Position numbers and translations under genes: made by a program
Source: Owenia fusiformis
Taxonomy: Eukaryota > Annelida > Polychaeta > Sabellida > Oweniidae
DNA length: 64,000 bases
Assembly (NCBI GenBank): GCA_903813345.2
Contig: CAIIXF020000008.1
Location: 25,096,822-25,160,821, forward strand
Direction: 5' to 3'
Notes under the pieces: generated by a model
The model's database searches: none
Seen by the model: the letters and a program-made list of their open reading frames with translations, nothing else
What the model was told of the DNA's origin: nothing
In this document: positions 1-10,921 of the stretch, piece by piece
Layout of the letters: every line of letters starts with the position of its first letter
How positions within the stretch are numbered: position 1 is the stretch's first letter

Positions 1-1040
1 TGGTCGTCGTGGCTAGACTTATAGATCTTGTTTTGCCCAAAACCGTTCAGAAATATATCCTCCTTTTAAATTGTGGTTTATGATTTTATGATGTGGTTGC
101 CAGAGTAAATCTATAAAGTTGTTTCCTGTTTCCTGTTTAAACAAACACCAAAGCATGTAAACTGTCCAAGTGGCTTTTGTGACCATGTGACTTAAACTAT
201 CCAATTAGAAAATCTTTAAAACTCATATAATTTTGGGTTTAGTTTTTGTTTTACTTGACTTTATTCAAAAATGTGGATCATGTTGCATGTTAAAAGAAAA
301 TATTAAATGAGTTGACTAAAAGATTATTTCATACAATTGTTCAAAAGGGATATGGTTGATAAAGGATTGTGGAATGAAAACTTGCATAAAAAAGTTGTTG
401 AATAACTTGAAAGGATGAATCACTTTAACAGAGAAATGGAACATTGGATACCTGTTAATTCTATTTTTTGTAAAGTAGGTAAAAAAAGTCTTGAGAAATA
501 CCAATAACTGTTAATTTTCAAAATTGATTTAGAATTACATACTGTACTGTACTTCTAATTAATTTAGCACTAGTAATACTAATTTACATGGTCCTGAAAT
601 TATAGAGGATACTTATTTTGGTGGACATTAACAATTTGGTGGATCCACCAAATTAAAACAGCTGCCAAATTAAGAAGAATTAAAGTAGACATATTGACAT
701 CTTCTCTTAACCATATAGTTCAGTCTGACACTGAATTGTATATTTGCTCAGTTGTTATAGATTTTGAGTTCTCGCCAATAAAATTCATATTTCTGGTAGT
801 GCAAAATACACCCCGAATTACCATTCATTCAACAAAAAGATGCTAAATGTTAAAAAGATGAAAAAGTGGAACTACTTGAAATAAATTGAATTGTGAAAAG
901 ACATGTAGTTGACCTAACGATCTATTCAGAATCTAAACAAAATGTCTCAGCTGCAAAGTAACATGTTAAGGTTAAGGTAAAAACTTATCACTGATTAATT
1001 CATAACCTGCACCCATCTTATAATGTATTTTTGCTTGTAG
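1..1040. other. no gene recognised; intron or upstream flank of the TRIM-like gene
   Basis: I see no convincing exon here. The stretch lies upstream of a + strand internal exon, so it is probably intron of that gene, whose start lies outside the window. Around 618-685 there is a short stretch with inverted 'aatttggtgg / ccaccaaatt' motifs. It resembles the ends of the TTAATTTGGCGG-type element at 36261-36747 and is probably an eroded copy. Confidence 0.5.
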
Positions 1041-2654
1041 GTCCATGAGTGTAAGTTTACATACAGAGGGGGTGGTTTGCATCCAACTGTTGGTCTACAC
1101 AGTAGAGGAGAGAAGGTGCACCTGCTTAACTACTACAATCATAATGAAATTAAGGATGATAAAGACAAGGTAAATTTAATGTCCAGATCTTGCATGGGTG
1201 ACTTTTTAGGATGAAAGATGGCAATTTCTCATATGACTATAAGATACAGCCATCTTTACTCCAAAGCAAGAAATTGCCACTAGTTGATAAACATCAACAA
1301 CATAGCAACAGAAAAACTGTTTCTATGAGTAGCATTGACAATTTTGGTTGCCAAGCAAATGAACCAAGGTTTTAAAGAAAAAAAGTTGAAAAAGTCTTGG
1401 AAAGTGATTTAAATGATATTAACTGTGTAAAACAAAGTTATTATTGAAGAAAACTTTAAACTAAATTCAAATATACTATTTACAAGAAGGAAAGGTAAGT
1501 CATCGAGATTAAATGTTCACATTCTCTTAAAATCTCATGAAAAAGCTAATAGAAACTCCTCTTATCTCTTATTTGTATATAACACTTTAAGTAAAAAATT
1601 ACAAAGTATTTTAATTTACTCAGTACAAAGCATTTTACTGAACTATACAACATATTTTACTGCACACTAATGATGTTTTCAGGCTGCAGAGGCAGTTGGA
1701 GGAATACCTGACAGTGATTCTTCCATAGAGAACCCCCTGGTGTCTTGTACAGTGTGCCTTAGTCTGTATAATGAGGAAGACCACATGCCTAAACTTCTAC
1801 CCTGTCATCACTCATTCTGCCGCAGTTGCCTTGATACACTGCTGAACAACAGCATTATTGTGTGTCCTTCTTGTCGCAAAACTCACAGAATTGCAGATGG
1901 CGTAGATGCTCTCCAGACAAATTTTTATGTCACGAATATGAAAGAGTTGTTACGTCGTGATTGCTCTTTGGAGGATATCATTGAGAAGGAGGTTAAACCA
2001 AAGGAGGTGAAGGGCTGCACAAAGCATCACAACCAACCACTGTCGTTTTTCTGTGTGTCATGCACAGCTGTCATCTGCCGGGATTGCACAGTTTTGGGAC
2101 ACAATATGGGGCAGGGGCATGTTGTGAAAGAAATATCAGAAGTGAAAGATGAGAATTTGATGGATTTGAAAAACATTCTATCAAAGACTAATGTTGCCTT
2201 TGACTTGCAGTCAGTGCTTATTGAGCGTCTTGAGTTATGTATTGCATCATTGGACACAACACGTGATAGCTGCCACTACCAAGTTGATACAAAATTTGAC
2301 CAGTGTATTCAGCAGATGAAAAACAGGAAAGACTCTCTTAAAGAGGAAATCGATGAATTATACGAAAACAAGAAGTCTACCGTTGATAATAAAATAAAAT
2401 TTGTTAAACGAAACCGTGATTCAATGCATAAGCTCCGCTCGAAAATTCAACAAGCAATTGAAGCAGACAATGTTGAGGATATTGTAACACTTGCTAGTGA
2501 TCATAACATTTTGTCGAACCTTGATGCAAGTCTTTGTTCCTATCACACTGAGAATATACAAGGACTCCATATACTGGACACAAAAGCCAAAGAACTGTTC
2601 GAAAAAAGCCTGATGATGTTTAAATGTGCAATCAAACAGAACACCCAAAACTGA
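1041..2654 (+). CDS. SPRY-like / RING / B-box / coiled-coil protein (TRIM-like E3 ligase), 3' part
   Basis: Two exons are visible, 1041-1169 (43 codons) and 1683-2654 (stop TGA 2652-2654), joined in phase 0 (AAG|gtaaat, ttttcag|GCT). The second exon encodes a C3HC4 RING (CTVC, then CHHSFCRSC, then CPSC), a B-box 2 (CTKHH, CVSC, CRDC, then two His) and a helical coiled-coil tail with no NHL or SPRY behind it. This is the tripartite core of TRIM ubiquitin ligases. An in-frame stop (TGA 1671) lies just before the acceptor and no ATG precedes the RING, so the start must come from an upstream exon. Exon 1041-1169 reads like the second half of a SPRY domain (LHPTVGLHSRGEKVHL). SPRY ahead of RING is the reverse of the usual TRIM order. 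The 5' end is outside the window. Family call is firm; the ortholog is not identified. Confidence 0.8.
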
Positions 2655-4171
2655 CATGTTGGCTTCAATTTTCATGTTGCTCTGTACAGAATAATCTTAT
2701 AACAAAAATGGAAGTGACCTCCAAAAAGATGACTTGACAGTACTTATTGATTATATGTTCACGGAACTACATTTATTTGCAAATCTCTTGTAAAAAGTCC
2801 ACCTGCAGTAGTTATATTACTGAAATAATAATTGAACTTATGTATGTGATTATTTGTAATACTTAAAACTATTTGGAATAACAAAATAGTACATTGATTT
2901 AAAAGCATGTACAATAATATCGATAATTCAAAATTATTGTACTTTAGTATAACGTCATTTAGATTAATTGCCAATGCTTTTTGGTACATGTACTTAATAG
3001 TCTATAACTTATTATTTATAATTGCAGTATAATCACCATATTTATTTTGTATCAATCATATGATGTATCTCCAAAGAGAGTGTAATTGCTATAATATTGG
3101 TGATTTTGTATAGACACATGTTTCAAATATATGCATTTGTGATTTGTTATAATTTTAATTGATTGAATGGATACATGCTTTTTTGTAAAAGAGAGCATAA
3201 TTAATGCATGCTTGAATGTTGTTCTTAGGGGGTAGGTAAAAATATCAATAACCCTTGTTTTTCAATTCTATTTAAGATTAACGTACATGGTAACAATTCC
3301 ATATTAGGGATAAACAAATATATCAAAAATTAATTATGTTATTCATCAGATTGATATTGATCATTGATATAAAATGGAAGATGTACAACCATAATAAACC
3401 TGCTAAAATGCTGTCTGCATCTGAGGAGCATATGCAATGTACATGTATGAAGGGCGATGACCCCTGTTGCTGTTGCTCAAACCATATCTGCCAAGATAAT
3501 AATTTGTGAAACAATCTTCAGCCTCAGGGTGATGTCCAATCAGTTACAATACAATCAACAACTAGTATCTTGTCTTTTGTAAATGGATATGAAGTTAATT
3601 CGCTCAAATTTATGAGATTTCAGTATTCAGAATGTTTCTCTAGGGCCCTAGAGGTCAAAATACACATATTGGAAAGAACTTGAATGTAAACTTGTAATAT
3701 TATGATCCACAGGAATTGTTGTTCACCTTTCAATTTGGGACCTTATTTCAACTACTTCCCTCACACCCTCATACTCGGGAGGCAAATAAATGCTAGTGAG
3801 GTGAAAATAGTCCATAGGGGACAATAACTCTACACGTTTTACATACACATTCTTCAAAACGAGCTAACTTGACCTCCCTATTATTCAATGAAGGGAGGAG
3901 GTAGTGGGGCATTTCCTTATATAGGCAAATATTGATGTGTTACTACATAGTACTCAAGTACAGTAGATCTTCAAGGTTTCATTATAAAACGAGAGAGGCA
4001 AGGGTCAAGGATGTCATTTGTCTTATATTAATTTTTTGACCTTATCCCCAAGCTTCCATTTTTTAAAATTTTAGTTTGAATTGGATTAAATAAAATTAGA
4101 AGTGAGTGTGCAAATTATCACCGTCGATTAAAAGAAATATGTTGCCTTTGCTCTGCATACTCGGTAATACA

Positions 4172-4342
4172 TTACATGCCCAGTATTGCGTTACATGCCC
4201 AGTATTGCGTTACATGCCCAGTATTGCGTTACATGCCCACTATTGCATCACATGATCAGTATTGCATCACATGATCAGTATTGCATCACATGATCAGTAT
4301 TGCATCACGTGATCAGTATTGCATCACGTGATCAGTATTGCA
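4172..4342. repeat. 19-bp tandem repeat, 9 copies
   Basis: Unit ttacatgcccagtattgcg repeats at exact 19-bp steps (4172, 4191, 4210 and onward). The array changes along its length: the first units carry 'atgcccag', the later ones 'atgatcag' and finally 'cgtgatcag'. That gradient is typical of local unit duplication. Confidence 0.9.
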
Positions 4343-5019
4343 TTGCATTTCATTAAGGTAGACAATCATTGGTGTGATTCAGTGCATGGAATATCTACCC
4401 TATGGTGACTTATGAACATAATCAGAGAATATGTATATGTAACAATGAAAAATGTCAAAGTTATGTTAAAATGGTTGTTCTAAATTACAAAAATTGCCAA
4501 ATCCAAAATATTCAGAATAAGCATATCAGCATATTAAAAATAAGTAAAGCAAGAATACCATGGATACAGCATTGTAGATGTAAATTGTAAAGGCTGATAA
4601 TTCCCCAGTAATCATTTTATGATTGCACTCTCCCCAATGTAAATGTATATTATAAAATTTACTAATGGGTGTAATATGAGACAATCTGTGAACTATTGAA
4701 TAACTAAATGGCACACTATAGATACAATTTACTAATAATATACATGTTATATGTTATATGTATTATGTATACAATTATATAATGAATAAAAAGCATAATT
4801 TATTTCTCAATTTGTGTTTCATTTATTTTTTCATTTTAAAGTTTAATTAAAATCATACAGAGGGATTTATTTCTGAAACAACTTTAATTGCGGGATTTTA
4901 TCATTGAAACCCAGGGTTAACTGGTGAAAGTAATGTATTTCACAAGTATCATTTGTCCTAAACATCACTAGAAAACAGCAAATACTTCGTGATGTTGGAA
5001 ATCACATGATAGAAATAGT

Positions 5020-5430
5020 AGTTTTGTCTCCTTTTGGTGTATACCCTTGATGTGATGTGACACCATATATCAAAAAATTATTTCTAAGTAGAGGCCAAAT
5101 GATCATAAGGCATTAACATATATACCAAATCTGGTAGTTTTGTTCCATAATCATCAGCATATAAATTTTAAACCAAATCCGTCCACTGACACCAAAGATT
5201 ACTTTTTTTACGAAAAAACGACAGCCATTTTGAAAATCAGTGGCTATCTTGAAAATGTCTTCTTAAGTAAAGCTCTTTTGTCTCTATGCATCAGCATATA
5301 TAATTTAGATCAAATGCATTGCCTGGTATTTTAGTAGTCAGACAGACGAACAAACAGACAAACTAATGGATGGACAGACAAACCACTTCTCTACGAGGGC
5401 TGATCAGGAAGTAATGGACCATTGGCTCTA
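5020..5430 (+). repeat. dispersed repeat (AGCATATAAA / AGCCATTTTGAAA family)
   Basis: This copy shares with 57090-58080 the strings 'atcagcatataaa', 'accaaatccgtc', 'caaagattac', 'agccattttgaaa' and 'cttgaaaatgtcttct', in the same order. It ends with a tail rich in 'acagacaaac / ggatggacagac' followed by 'cttctctac'. A related piece is at about 33140-33270. It has no coding capacity and its class is not identified. Confidence 0.65.
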
Positions 5431-5538
5431 ACTTTGCCAATATTCAGTCTTATTTAATCATCTTTTAACATAATATAGCCCATATATTCAGTTAAAAACT
5501 GCTCATTGCTCTATGACATCATTACAATCCTTACGAAC

Positions 5539-5544
5539 TTTATT
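5539..5544 (-). terminator. WDR25: candidate poly(A) signal of WDR25
   Basis: AATAAA on the minus strand, about 120 nt after the WDR25 stop codon (5666-5668). It is the first canonical hexamer downstream. It lies next to 'ttcaatgggataata', which also forms the tail of the dispersed repeat at about 58060, so the signal may be repeat-derived. Confidence 0.4.
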
Positions 5545-5665
5545 CAATGGGATAATAAGACATTATCTTCCATTGTTTATGGCAACCATGTGCATTAAAC
5601 GGAGAGCTCTTATGTCTACTAAGAACAGCCAGAAACAGATACAAAATTTCAAAATTATTTTTCCC

Positions 5666-8600
5666 TTATTGCCATATTGATATGTTCCCATTCCAGTCAC
5701 ATGTTGCTATAGTACTATGCAGTACAGGGTGAAATGTCACATCTAAACATACATCACTTCCAGATGAAAATGTCTTGAGTAATTTTGAGCTATTATAGTC
5801 ATAGAGATGCATCTTCCCTGTGGAGCTTCCACTGACCAGCAGGGATCCATCTGGACTGATATCATGTCCTATGTTATAACCAAGCACCTGAAAGATTTCA
5901 ATTGACCTATATTATCAGTGCCTAATATCTATGCTATATGTATATTGTGGTGATATCTATTTTAAAATTGTTGGCCCCTCCAAAGGGAGACTGTGTAAAT
6001 TGTTAATCTCTAATGAAAAACACATATCCAATATTGATCAAAAAGCTACAAGATTGTCTTGTCTTGTTTGACATATTTGCTGAGAGCAAAGTATGATAAT
6101 AGTGGAAGCTATTTTTAGTATTTACCTTGTGACCTTCATATCGTTTATGTCGTGTCATCTTATAAGGTCTGGTTGTTGAGAAGAGAGCAACATATCCACC
6201 TGAAGATTGAGCTGTAAATCGTGCACCATCAGGCTGCAGTCTCAGTCTAGTACAGGTGTACTTCTCCTGAAATTCAACTTACATTTCAGTTTAGATCGAA
6301 AATTCTCAAATGTTTCATTCTTCAGTTACCAACATCTAAAATTTGCCAAACATTTTATATTCCATGCATAAACCAGAACAACGGCAACGACAAAGCGTAG
6401 CGAATCCCATCGAACAGAAACGACTGGCATTTTTACAAACAAAATATAGCAAATATCATAAAATAACACACATAAGAAAGGCTACCATTTTCAAAATGGT
6501 TGCTCACTATCCAAGTTGTCATCAGAAGAAGTAATATGCTTTTTTTTATAGTATTCACATTCCAAATATGAACAAAATCGCTCCACTACTTTTCGAGTAA
6601 TTGTAAAATACTTCAAAATGGTGGCCATTTTTCAAAATGGCCGCCTTCTACCAAAAGTGTCATTAAACAGTGTGCCATGCTTATAGTATTCACATACCAA
6701 ATATGAACAAAATCACTCCACTACTTTTCAAGTTACAGCAAAAATCGTTAAATAGCGAGTAAAGGCCGAGTAAATTACGTTTAAATGGCGGCCATTTTTC
6801 AAAATGGCTGCCTTCTACCAAAAGTGTCATTAGACAGTGTGCCATGCTTATAGTATTCACATACCAAATATGAACAAAATGGCTCCACTACTTTTTGAGT
6901 TATAGTAAAATATGTTAAAATGGTGGCCATTTTTCAAAATGGCCGCCTCCTACCAAAAATGTCATTAGACAGTGAGTGAATACTTTCAATGATAAAACTA
7001 TTAGTTCATAAAAGTTCCTTCAGTCCAAGTATACTGGAATCATGATATCATTTTGATGATTTTTTTATTTCATTTTTAAAGCACATATTTCAACTTCCTG
7101 TCACGACTCAGAAGCAGAGCATAGGTGTATTATACACAACAGGATATCAATGGTAAAGTTATGTTATCTGTTATGTAAATCTGTTTAATTAATTCAATTC
7201 AACAGAGTTACAATAATTGTAATTTTGGTGTCATTGCTGTGCCACACAGCAATTGATATGAAAGCTATCTGTTGGAAATGCAGGATTTTAAAAGTCTTCC
7301 GAAAACATGGCTTAAATACATGTGCATGGAAAAGATGTGCTCAACTACTGTACAGGGTAGTGGTGTCAATTAACCGCGTGAGCATTAACCGGTTAACCGG
7401 GGGTTTTTACCGGTTAAAGTCGGTTAACCGGCGGGAAATTTGAACTTATAATTTCAAATGAAATCTTCATCTTCGATCTTGAAAGTTGAAAAAAATTGGA
7501 AAAAATGATATATCGGCGTTTATTTTTTACGTTCGTCAAGCTTTACGCTATTCTATGTAAGTAAGCGCGGGAAAGCAATGTGGCAGGGATTAAAGTTGCT
7601 GATTGGATGTTTGTAAGGAATTATCGGACCTATCACATGTATGAGTAGCTCACATGAAACTGACGCTTGAAAACAAACAGATTAAAATGCAAAGTAAGCG
7701 CGGGAAAGCAATGTGGCAGGGATTAAAGTTGCTGATTGGATGTTTGTAAGGAGTTATGGGACTTATGACATGTATGAGTAGCTTACGTGAAACTGACACC
7801 ATAAAACCAAACGGATTAGCATGCAAAATAAGCGGGGGAAATAACAGAATTATACACGATCAACTAACCGCCCATAAAAACTCAGACCGGTCAAGGCATT
7901 ATCGGTGGTTAACCGGTTAACCGGTTAATACTTGACACCTCTAGTACAGGGTGTCCCGAAAGTATGGGCCCCCCCTAGGCAGACATATACCAGTGTCGTC
8001 ATAGTATGTGTTATATATCATTTGAAAGCTTATCCAAAGTTACATTGATTCGCCAAGTATCATGGTTCAACTCTCAAATGTGAAAAAATTATAGGCATTT
8101 CAAAATTTAGTGTTTGGTCAAAATTAAGTTCAATTTTACACCAATTCACTAGTCAATGTGTCCTCCTGGGCCATCTTAACAGCAGCAATTCTTTTCGGGT
8201 CGGAGGGATATTGAGTTGGAAAAAGAGAATGGTGAGGGTAGAAACTCTAAGGAAACTCTTCTAAAGTCCCTTAACAGGTTTTAAGAGGGTTATAAAATCC
8301 CACACCCCTATTTGAAGGGCTTTTAAGGTCATATCTGAAAATAATTTCTACTGTTAACATGGCCAAGGGGGGACACATTGACTAGTAATATGGTGTAAAA
8401 TTGAACTTTATTTTGACAAAACACTAACTTTTAAAATGACTGTAACTTTTTCCCATTTGGGAGTTAAACCATGATACTTGGCAAATCAATGTAACTTTGG
8501 ATAAGCTTTAGAATGATATATGACACATACTATGAGGACACTGGAATATGTCTGCCTAGGGGGGGCCCCATACTTTCGGGACACCCTGTATATATTTACC

Positions 8601-10550
8601 TGATAAACTTGGTTTGACAGCACAACTCCAGTTTTGACATCCCAGCACATAATGTTCCTATCTGACATATTTCTGCTGACCATATCATTACAGGACACCA
8701 GCTGCTCTGCATGGTTGATGAAAAGTAGATCTTGCACCTAAAAAGCATATCAACAATATTTGTCAATAATTCAGTACAAGGTTTATGTCATGGGAGATTA
8801 TAAGATCAATCTTGAGAAAGATAAACATGTATATTTACTGAAAGATTAACACTTTATCCACAATCAACCACTAGACTACATGTATATAACTAAATTATTG
8901 CACATTCTATCATTTACAAAAAGTTGATTTTCAAGAAATATAAAAATATTCGTACATAAATATTAGCAGGAAATATAATTAAAATCCTAGGGTTAGTAAG
9001 AATTAAAATTAAAACTAATTTAGTTTCATACCTGGCCAAACTTGTCTTTGTAAGTATATATCTGTGATAGTTCTCCAGGTGATCTTGTGTCCCACATGTG
9101 TATGTGATTGTTTGATCCAGTTACAAAACAGTTAGTATTCACTGGGTGCTGTTTTATGGTGGATACACAGCTGTCATGGTTAACTGACATTAACTGTTTA
9201 CCTGCAAAAAGAAACATCATTCAGACAGTCATTTTTTTAATTTCTAGTTATCATATTCAGTTCCACATAGGCAAATACTGTAACCCTTGTCTTGTCAATT
9301 TTGCTATTTTTTTAAAATGTTAACAATCTAGACTCTAGTGAAACATAATCAATTGTGAAAATAATATTGCTTTAAATATATGTTATTTACATGTAAATTT
9401 TTATACTGCTTTTTTCCTTTCATAATATGCAATTAGTGTTTGCATTTTTTTAATGTACATGTACAGCAGAGAAGAGAATGAATACTCATAATTTAATAAT
9501 TTTCACATTAGGAAATAGGCTGTCTGAAAGATGGTAGTATTCGGTCTAACTATTTATACATGTATGACAGACAGACTAGCGCTGCCATCTTTATGTCAAT
9601 CTAGTTCTTATACATTTTCTGTGTCATGTATTTTGTGAACTATCAAAAGCTAAACTATGAACTCTACACAAGGCACCTGTTTCAACATCATGTAACTTAG
9701 CAGTTGTGTCATAGCCACAACTCAATACTTTTCTTCCATCTTGATTCCAAACTGCTTCTTTTACTGCTTTATTATGACTAGTGAGAGTTTGTACACAATA
9801 GTTCTGAGTTGATGAAAAAGCATTCCATATTTTCACACAGCCATCCATTGATGCAGAAGCTAATAAGTGACTAAACTGTCCCTTGTTCCAACAAATCCGA
9901 TTTATTGTCCCTGTGTGGCCATCAAAGCAGTACTGTTGTTTTTTAGGCAATTTATAGTCTGAATGACCATGAAGATGAGGACCAATTTTGTGATGAACAA
10001 AGTAAAATGATTTCTTTTTCACATCATTTTTCATTGAATGGGAAATATTTTGTGATTTATAAGATCCAAATGATTTGTATAAATGTTTACTCTTTGTGAT
10101 ATTACTGTGTGTAACTTTAGAAAGGGTGCTTATATTTTCAGACATTTTTGCATATTTCGTTTGACTAGCATTAATGATTGATATGTCATTGACAATTTCT
10201 GAAGGCGATTGATCAATCCGATGATCCTTCCAGCCACCTGTATCAAAATGTTTAGGATTATCTGACAACCAAAATTCAGATTCTGGTACACTGCCATCTT
10301 TCACACATGTATTCATTTCATTGCAAACATTATTTGATTCATCATCAGAACCACTTGAACAGTCATTTAATCCAAAGAAATTAGATCTAGGCCTAGACCT
10401 ACATGTAGTCTGCTGGGATTTATTTTTTATTTCAACATTAGTTTTTTCTTTTTGTGTCCATTTTTCTTTGTCTTCTTCTAAAGTTGAACGTATTTTGTCA
10501 ACCCCTTCTTCATCAGAACTTCCTTCATAACTAGGTACTAGTGATGACAT
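5666..10550 (-). CDS. WDR25: WD repeat-containing protein 25 (PRP17-like WD40)
   Basis: Five exons on the minus strand: 10550-9677, 9201-9032, 8737-8600, 6266-6126 and 5887-5666. All junctions are GT/AG and in frame, giving 514 residues (human WDR25 is about 540). I chose the ATG at 10550 (MSSLVPSYEGSSDEEG), not the ATG at 10655 in the same frame, because its acidic, serine-rich start resembles the family (MASLVAYDDSDSE in human). Residues 1 to about 200 are polar and low-complexity. From about 205 a WD40 propeller begins (FDGHTGTINRICW, ASASMDGCVKIW), continuing through DRNIMCWDVKTG, RYEGHK and ATCDWNGNISIW at the C-terminus. The family is related to the splicing factor PRP17/CDC40, but its own role is poorly known. 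It is divergent from WARS1, 371 bp away. Intron 3 (6267-8599) carries two nested transposons. Confidence 0.94.
6370..6985 (+). repeat. dispersed repeat with internal reiterated units, in WDR25 intron 4
   Basis: About 140-180 bp units recur three times: 'aaaatggyggccatttttcaaaatggc', 'ccttctaccaaaagtgtcat', 'catgcttatagtattcacat', 'accaaatatgaacaaaat'. The head (6376 onward, 'caacgacaaagcgtagcgaatcccatcgaaca') matches the heads of the repeats at 57095 and 59365. Most of it lies in the intron between exons 6266-6126 and 8737-8600. Confidence 0.7.
7358..7943. mobile_element. non-autonomous hAT element, 586 bp
   Basis: The ends are inverted: TAGTGGTGTCAATTAACCG on the left, and CGGTTAATACTTGACACCTCTA split as ...TTGACACCTCTA on the right. 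It is flanked by an exact 8-bp duplication, GTACAGGG, at 7350-7357 and 7944-7951. Sub-terminal regions are dense in 'ggttaaccgg'. Inside, a 133-bp unit beginning 'gtaagcgcgggaaagcaatg' is tandemly duplicated (7561 and 7694). No transposase frame is seen. The 8-bp duplication and TAG(A/T)GGTG ends are typical of the hAT superfamily. Confidence 0.92.
7945..8590. mobile_element. Tc1/mariner-like fold-back MITE, about 640 bp
   Basis: Long inverted repeats of roughly 220 bp start with CAGGGTGTCCCGAAAGTATG at 7947 and end with the reverse complement at 8588, flanked by TA (7945-7946 and 8589-8590). The two arms stay alignable through 'agcttatccaaagttacattgatt'. There is no transposase frame, so it is non-autonomous. 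Its left end was the target of the hAT element: the original first bases TACAGGG also remain at 7351-7357. Its right TA lies about 10 bp inside the intron from the 5' splice site of the WDR25 exon ending at 8600. Confidence 0.9.
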
Positions 10551-10921
10551 TTTACTGTAATGGAAAGAGGTATAAAACAAGCTAAAACGCTTCAAGTTTT
10601 TAATTTTGTTTATTTTTTCAAGGGCGCAGACATCTTGAATCAACGTCCAATACAAATTGATTTAAGACATTTTTAGGCTATTCAACCAATCAGAAACGCT
10701 CTCTTTAAATGCTCGGATAGAGTCCACATTTCTGATGAAAATATCTGAAATGTTCATAGAAAAGTAAATATTGACGCCTGGATGAATCTATCGACTATAA
10801 AATATACACCAAAAACAGGAGTACATCAAAGAGAAACAAGATACTAAATATTAATTGCGAAAAACCTTCTAAAAAATTTATTTTCAACGATCATCTGGAC
10901 CCACGTTTCACATTTAGTCAA
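10551..10921. promoter_or_regulatory. bidirectional promoter between WDR25 and WARS1
   Basis: Only 371 bp separate the two divergent start codons, so the interval must hold both 5' UTRs and promoters. A CCAAT box in NF-Y context (aaCCAATCAg, 10686-10690) lies near the middle. A TATAAAATA string is at 10796-10804, in + orientation, about 120 bp before the WARS1 ATG. CCAAT boxes are common in metazoan bidirectional promoters. Transcription start sites cannot be read from sequence. Confidence 0.7.

Larger units (their letters stand above)
2655..5538. other. 3' flank of the TRIM-like gene; no further gene
   Basis: AT-rich, with no convincing exon. It probably includes the 3' UTR of the TRIM-like gene, but I cannot choose among several AATAAA strings (for example near 3392 and 4785). 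It contains the 19-bp tandem array at 4172-4342 and a dispersed repeat from about 5020. Confidence 0.5.

Noticed and set aside
1740-2654. Reading the RING protein as a single-exon gene starting at the GTG at 1740
   Set aside because: The frame is open back to an acceptor at 1682 with no ATG, and a compatible upstream exon exists. A GTG start is not expected in a nuclear eukaryotic gene.
4172-4342. Evenly spaced direct repeats that could suggest a CRISPR array
   Set aside because: Units are contiguous with no unique spacers, and the genome is plainly eukaryotic.
7225-7443. 72-residue + strand open frame
   Set aside because: Its end runs into the hAT inverted repeat (ggttaaccgg motifs) and it has no family resemblance.
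10551-10655. N-terminal extension of WDR25 from an upstream in-frame ATG at 10655
   Set aside because: The extra 35 residues have no family counterpart, whereas the ATG at 10550 gives the conserved acidic start.
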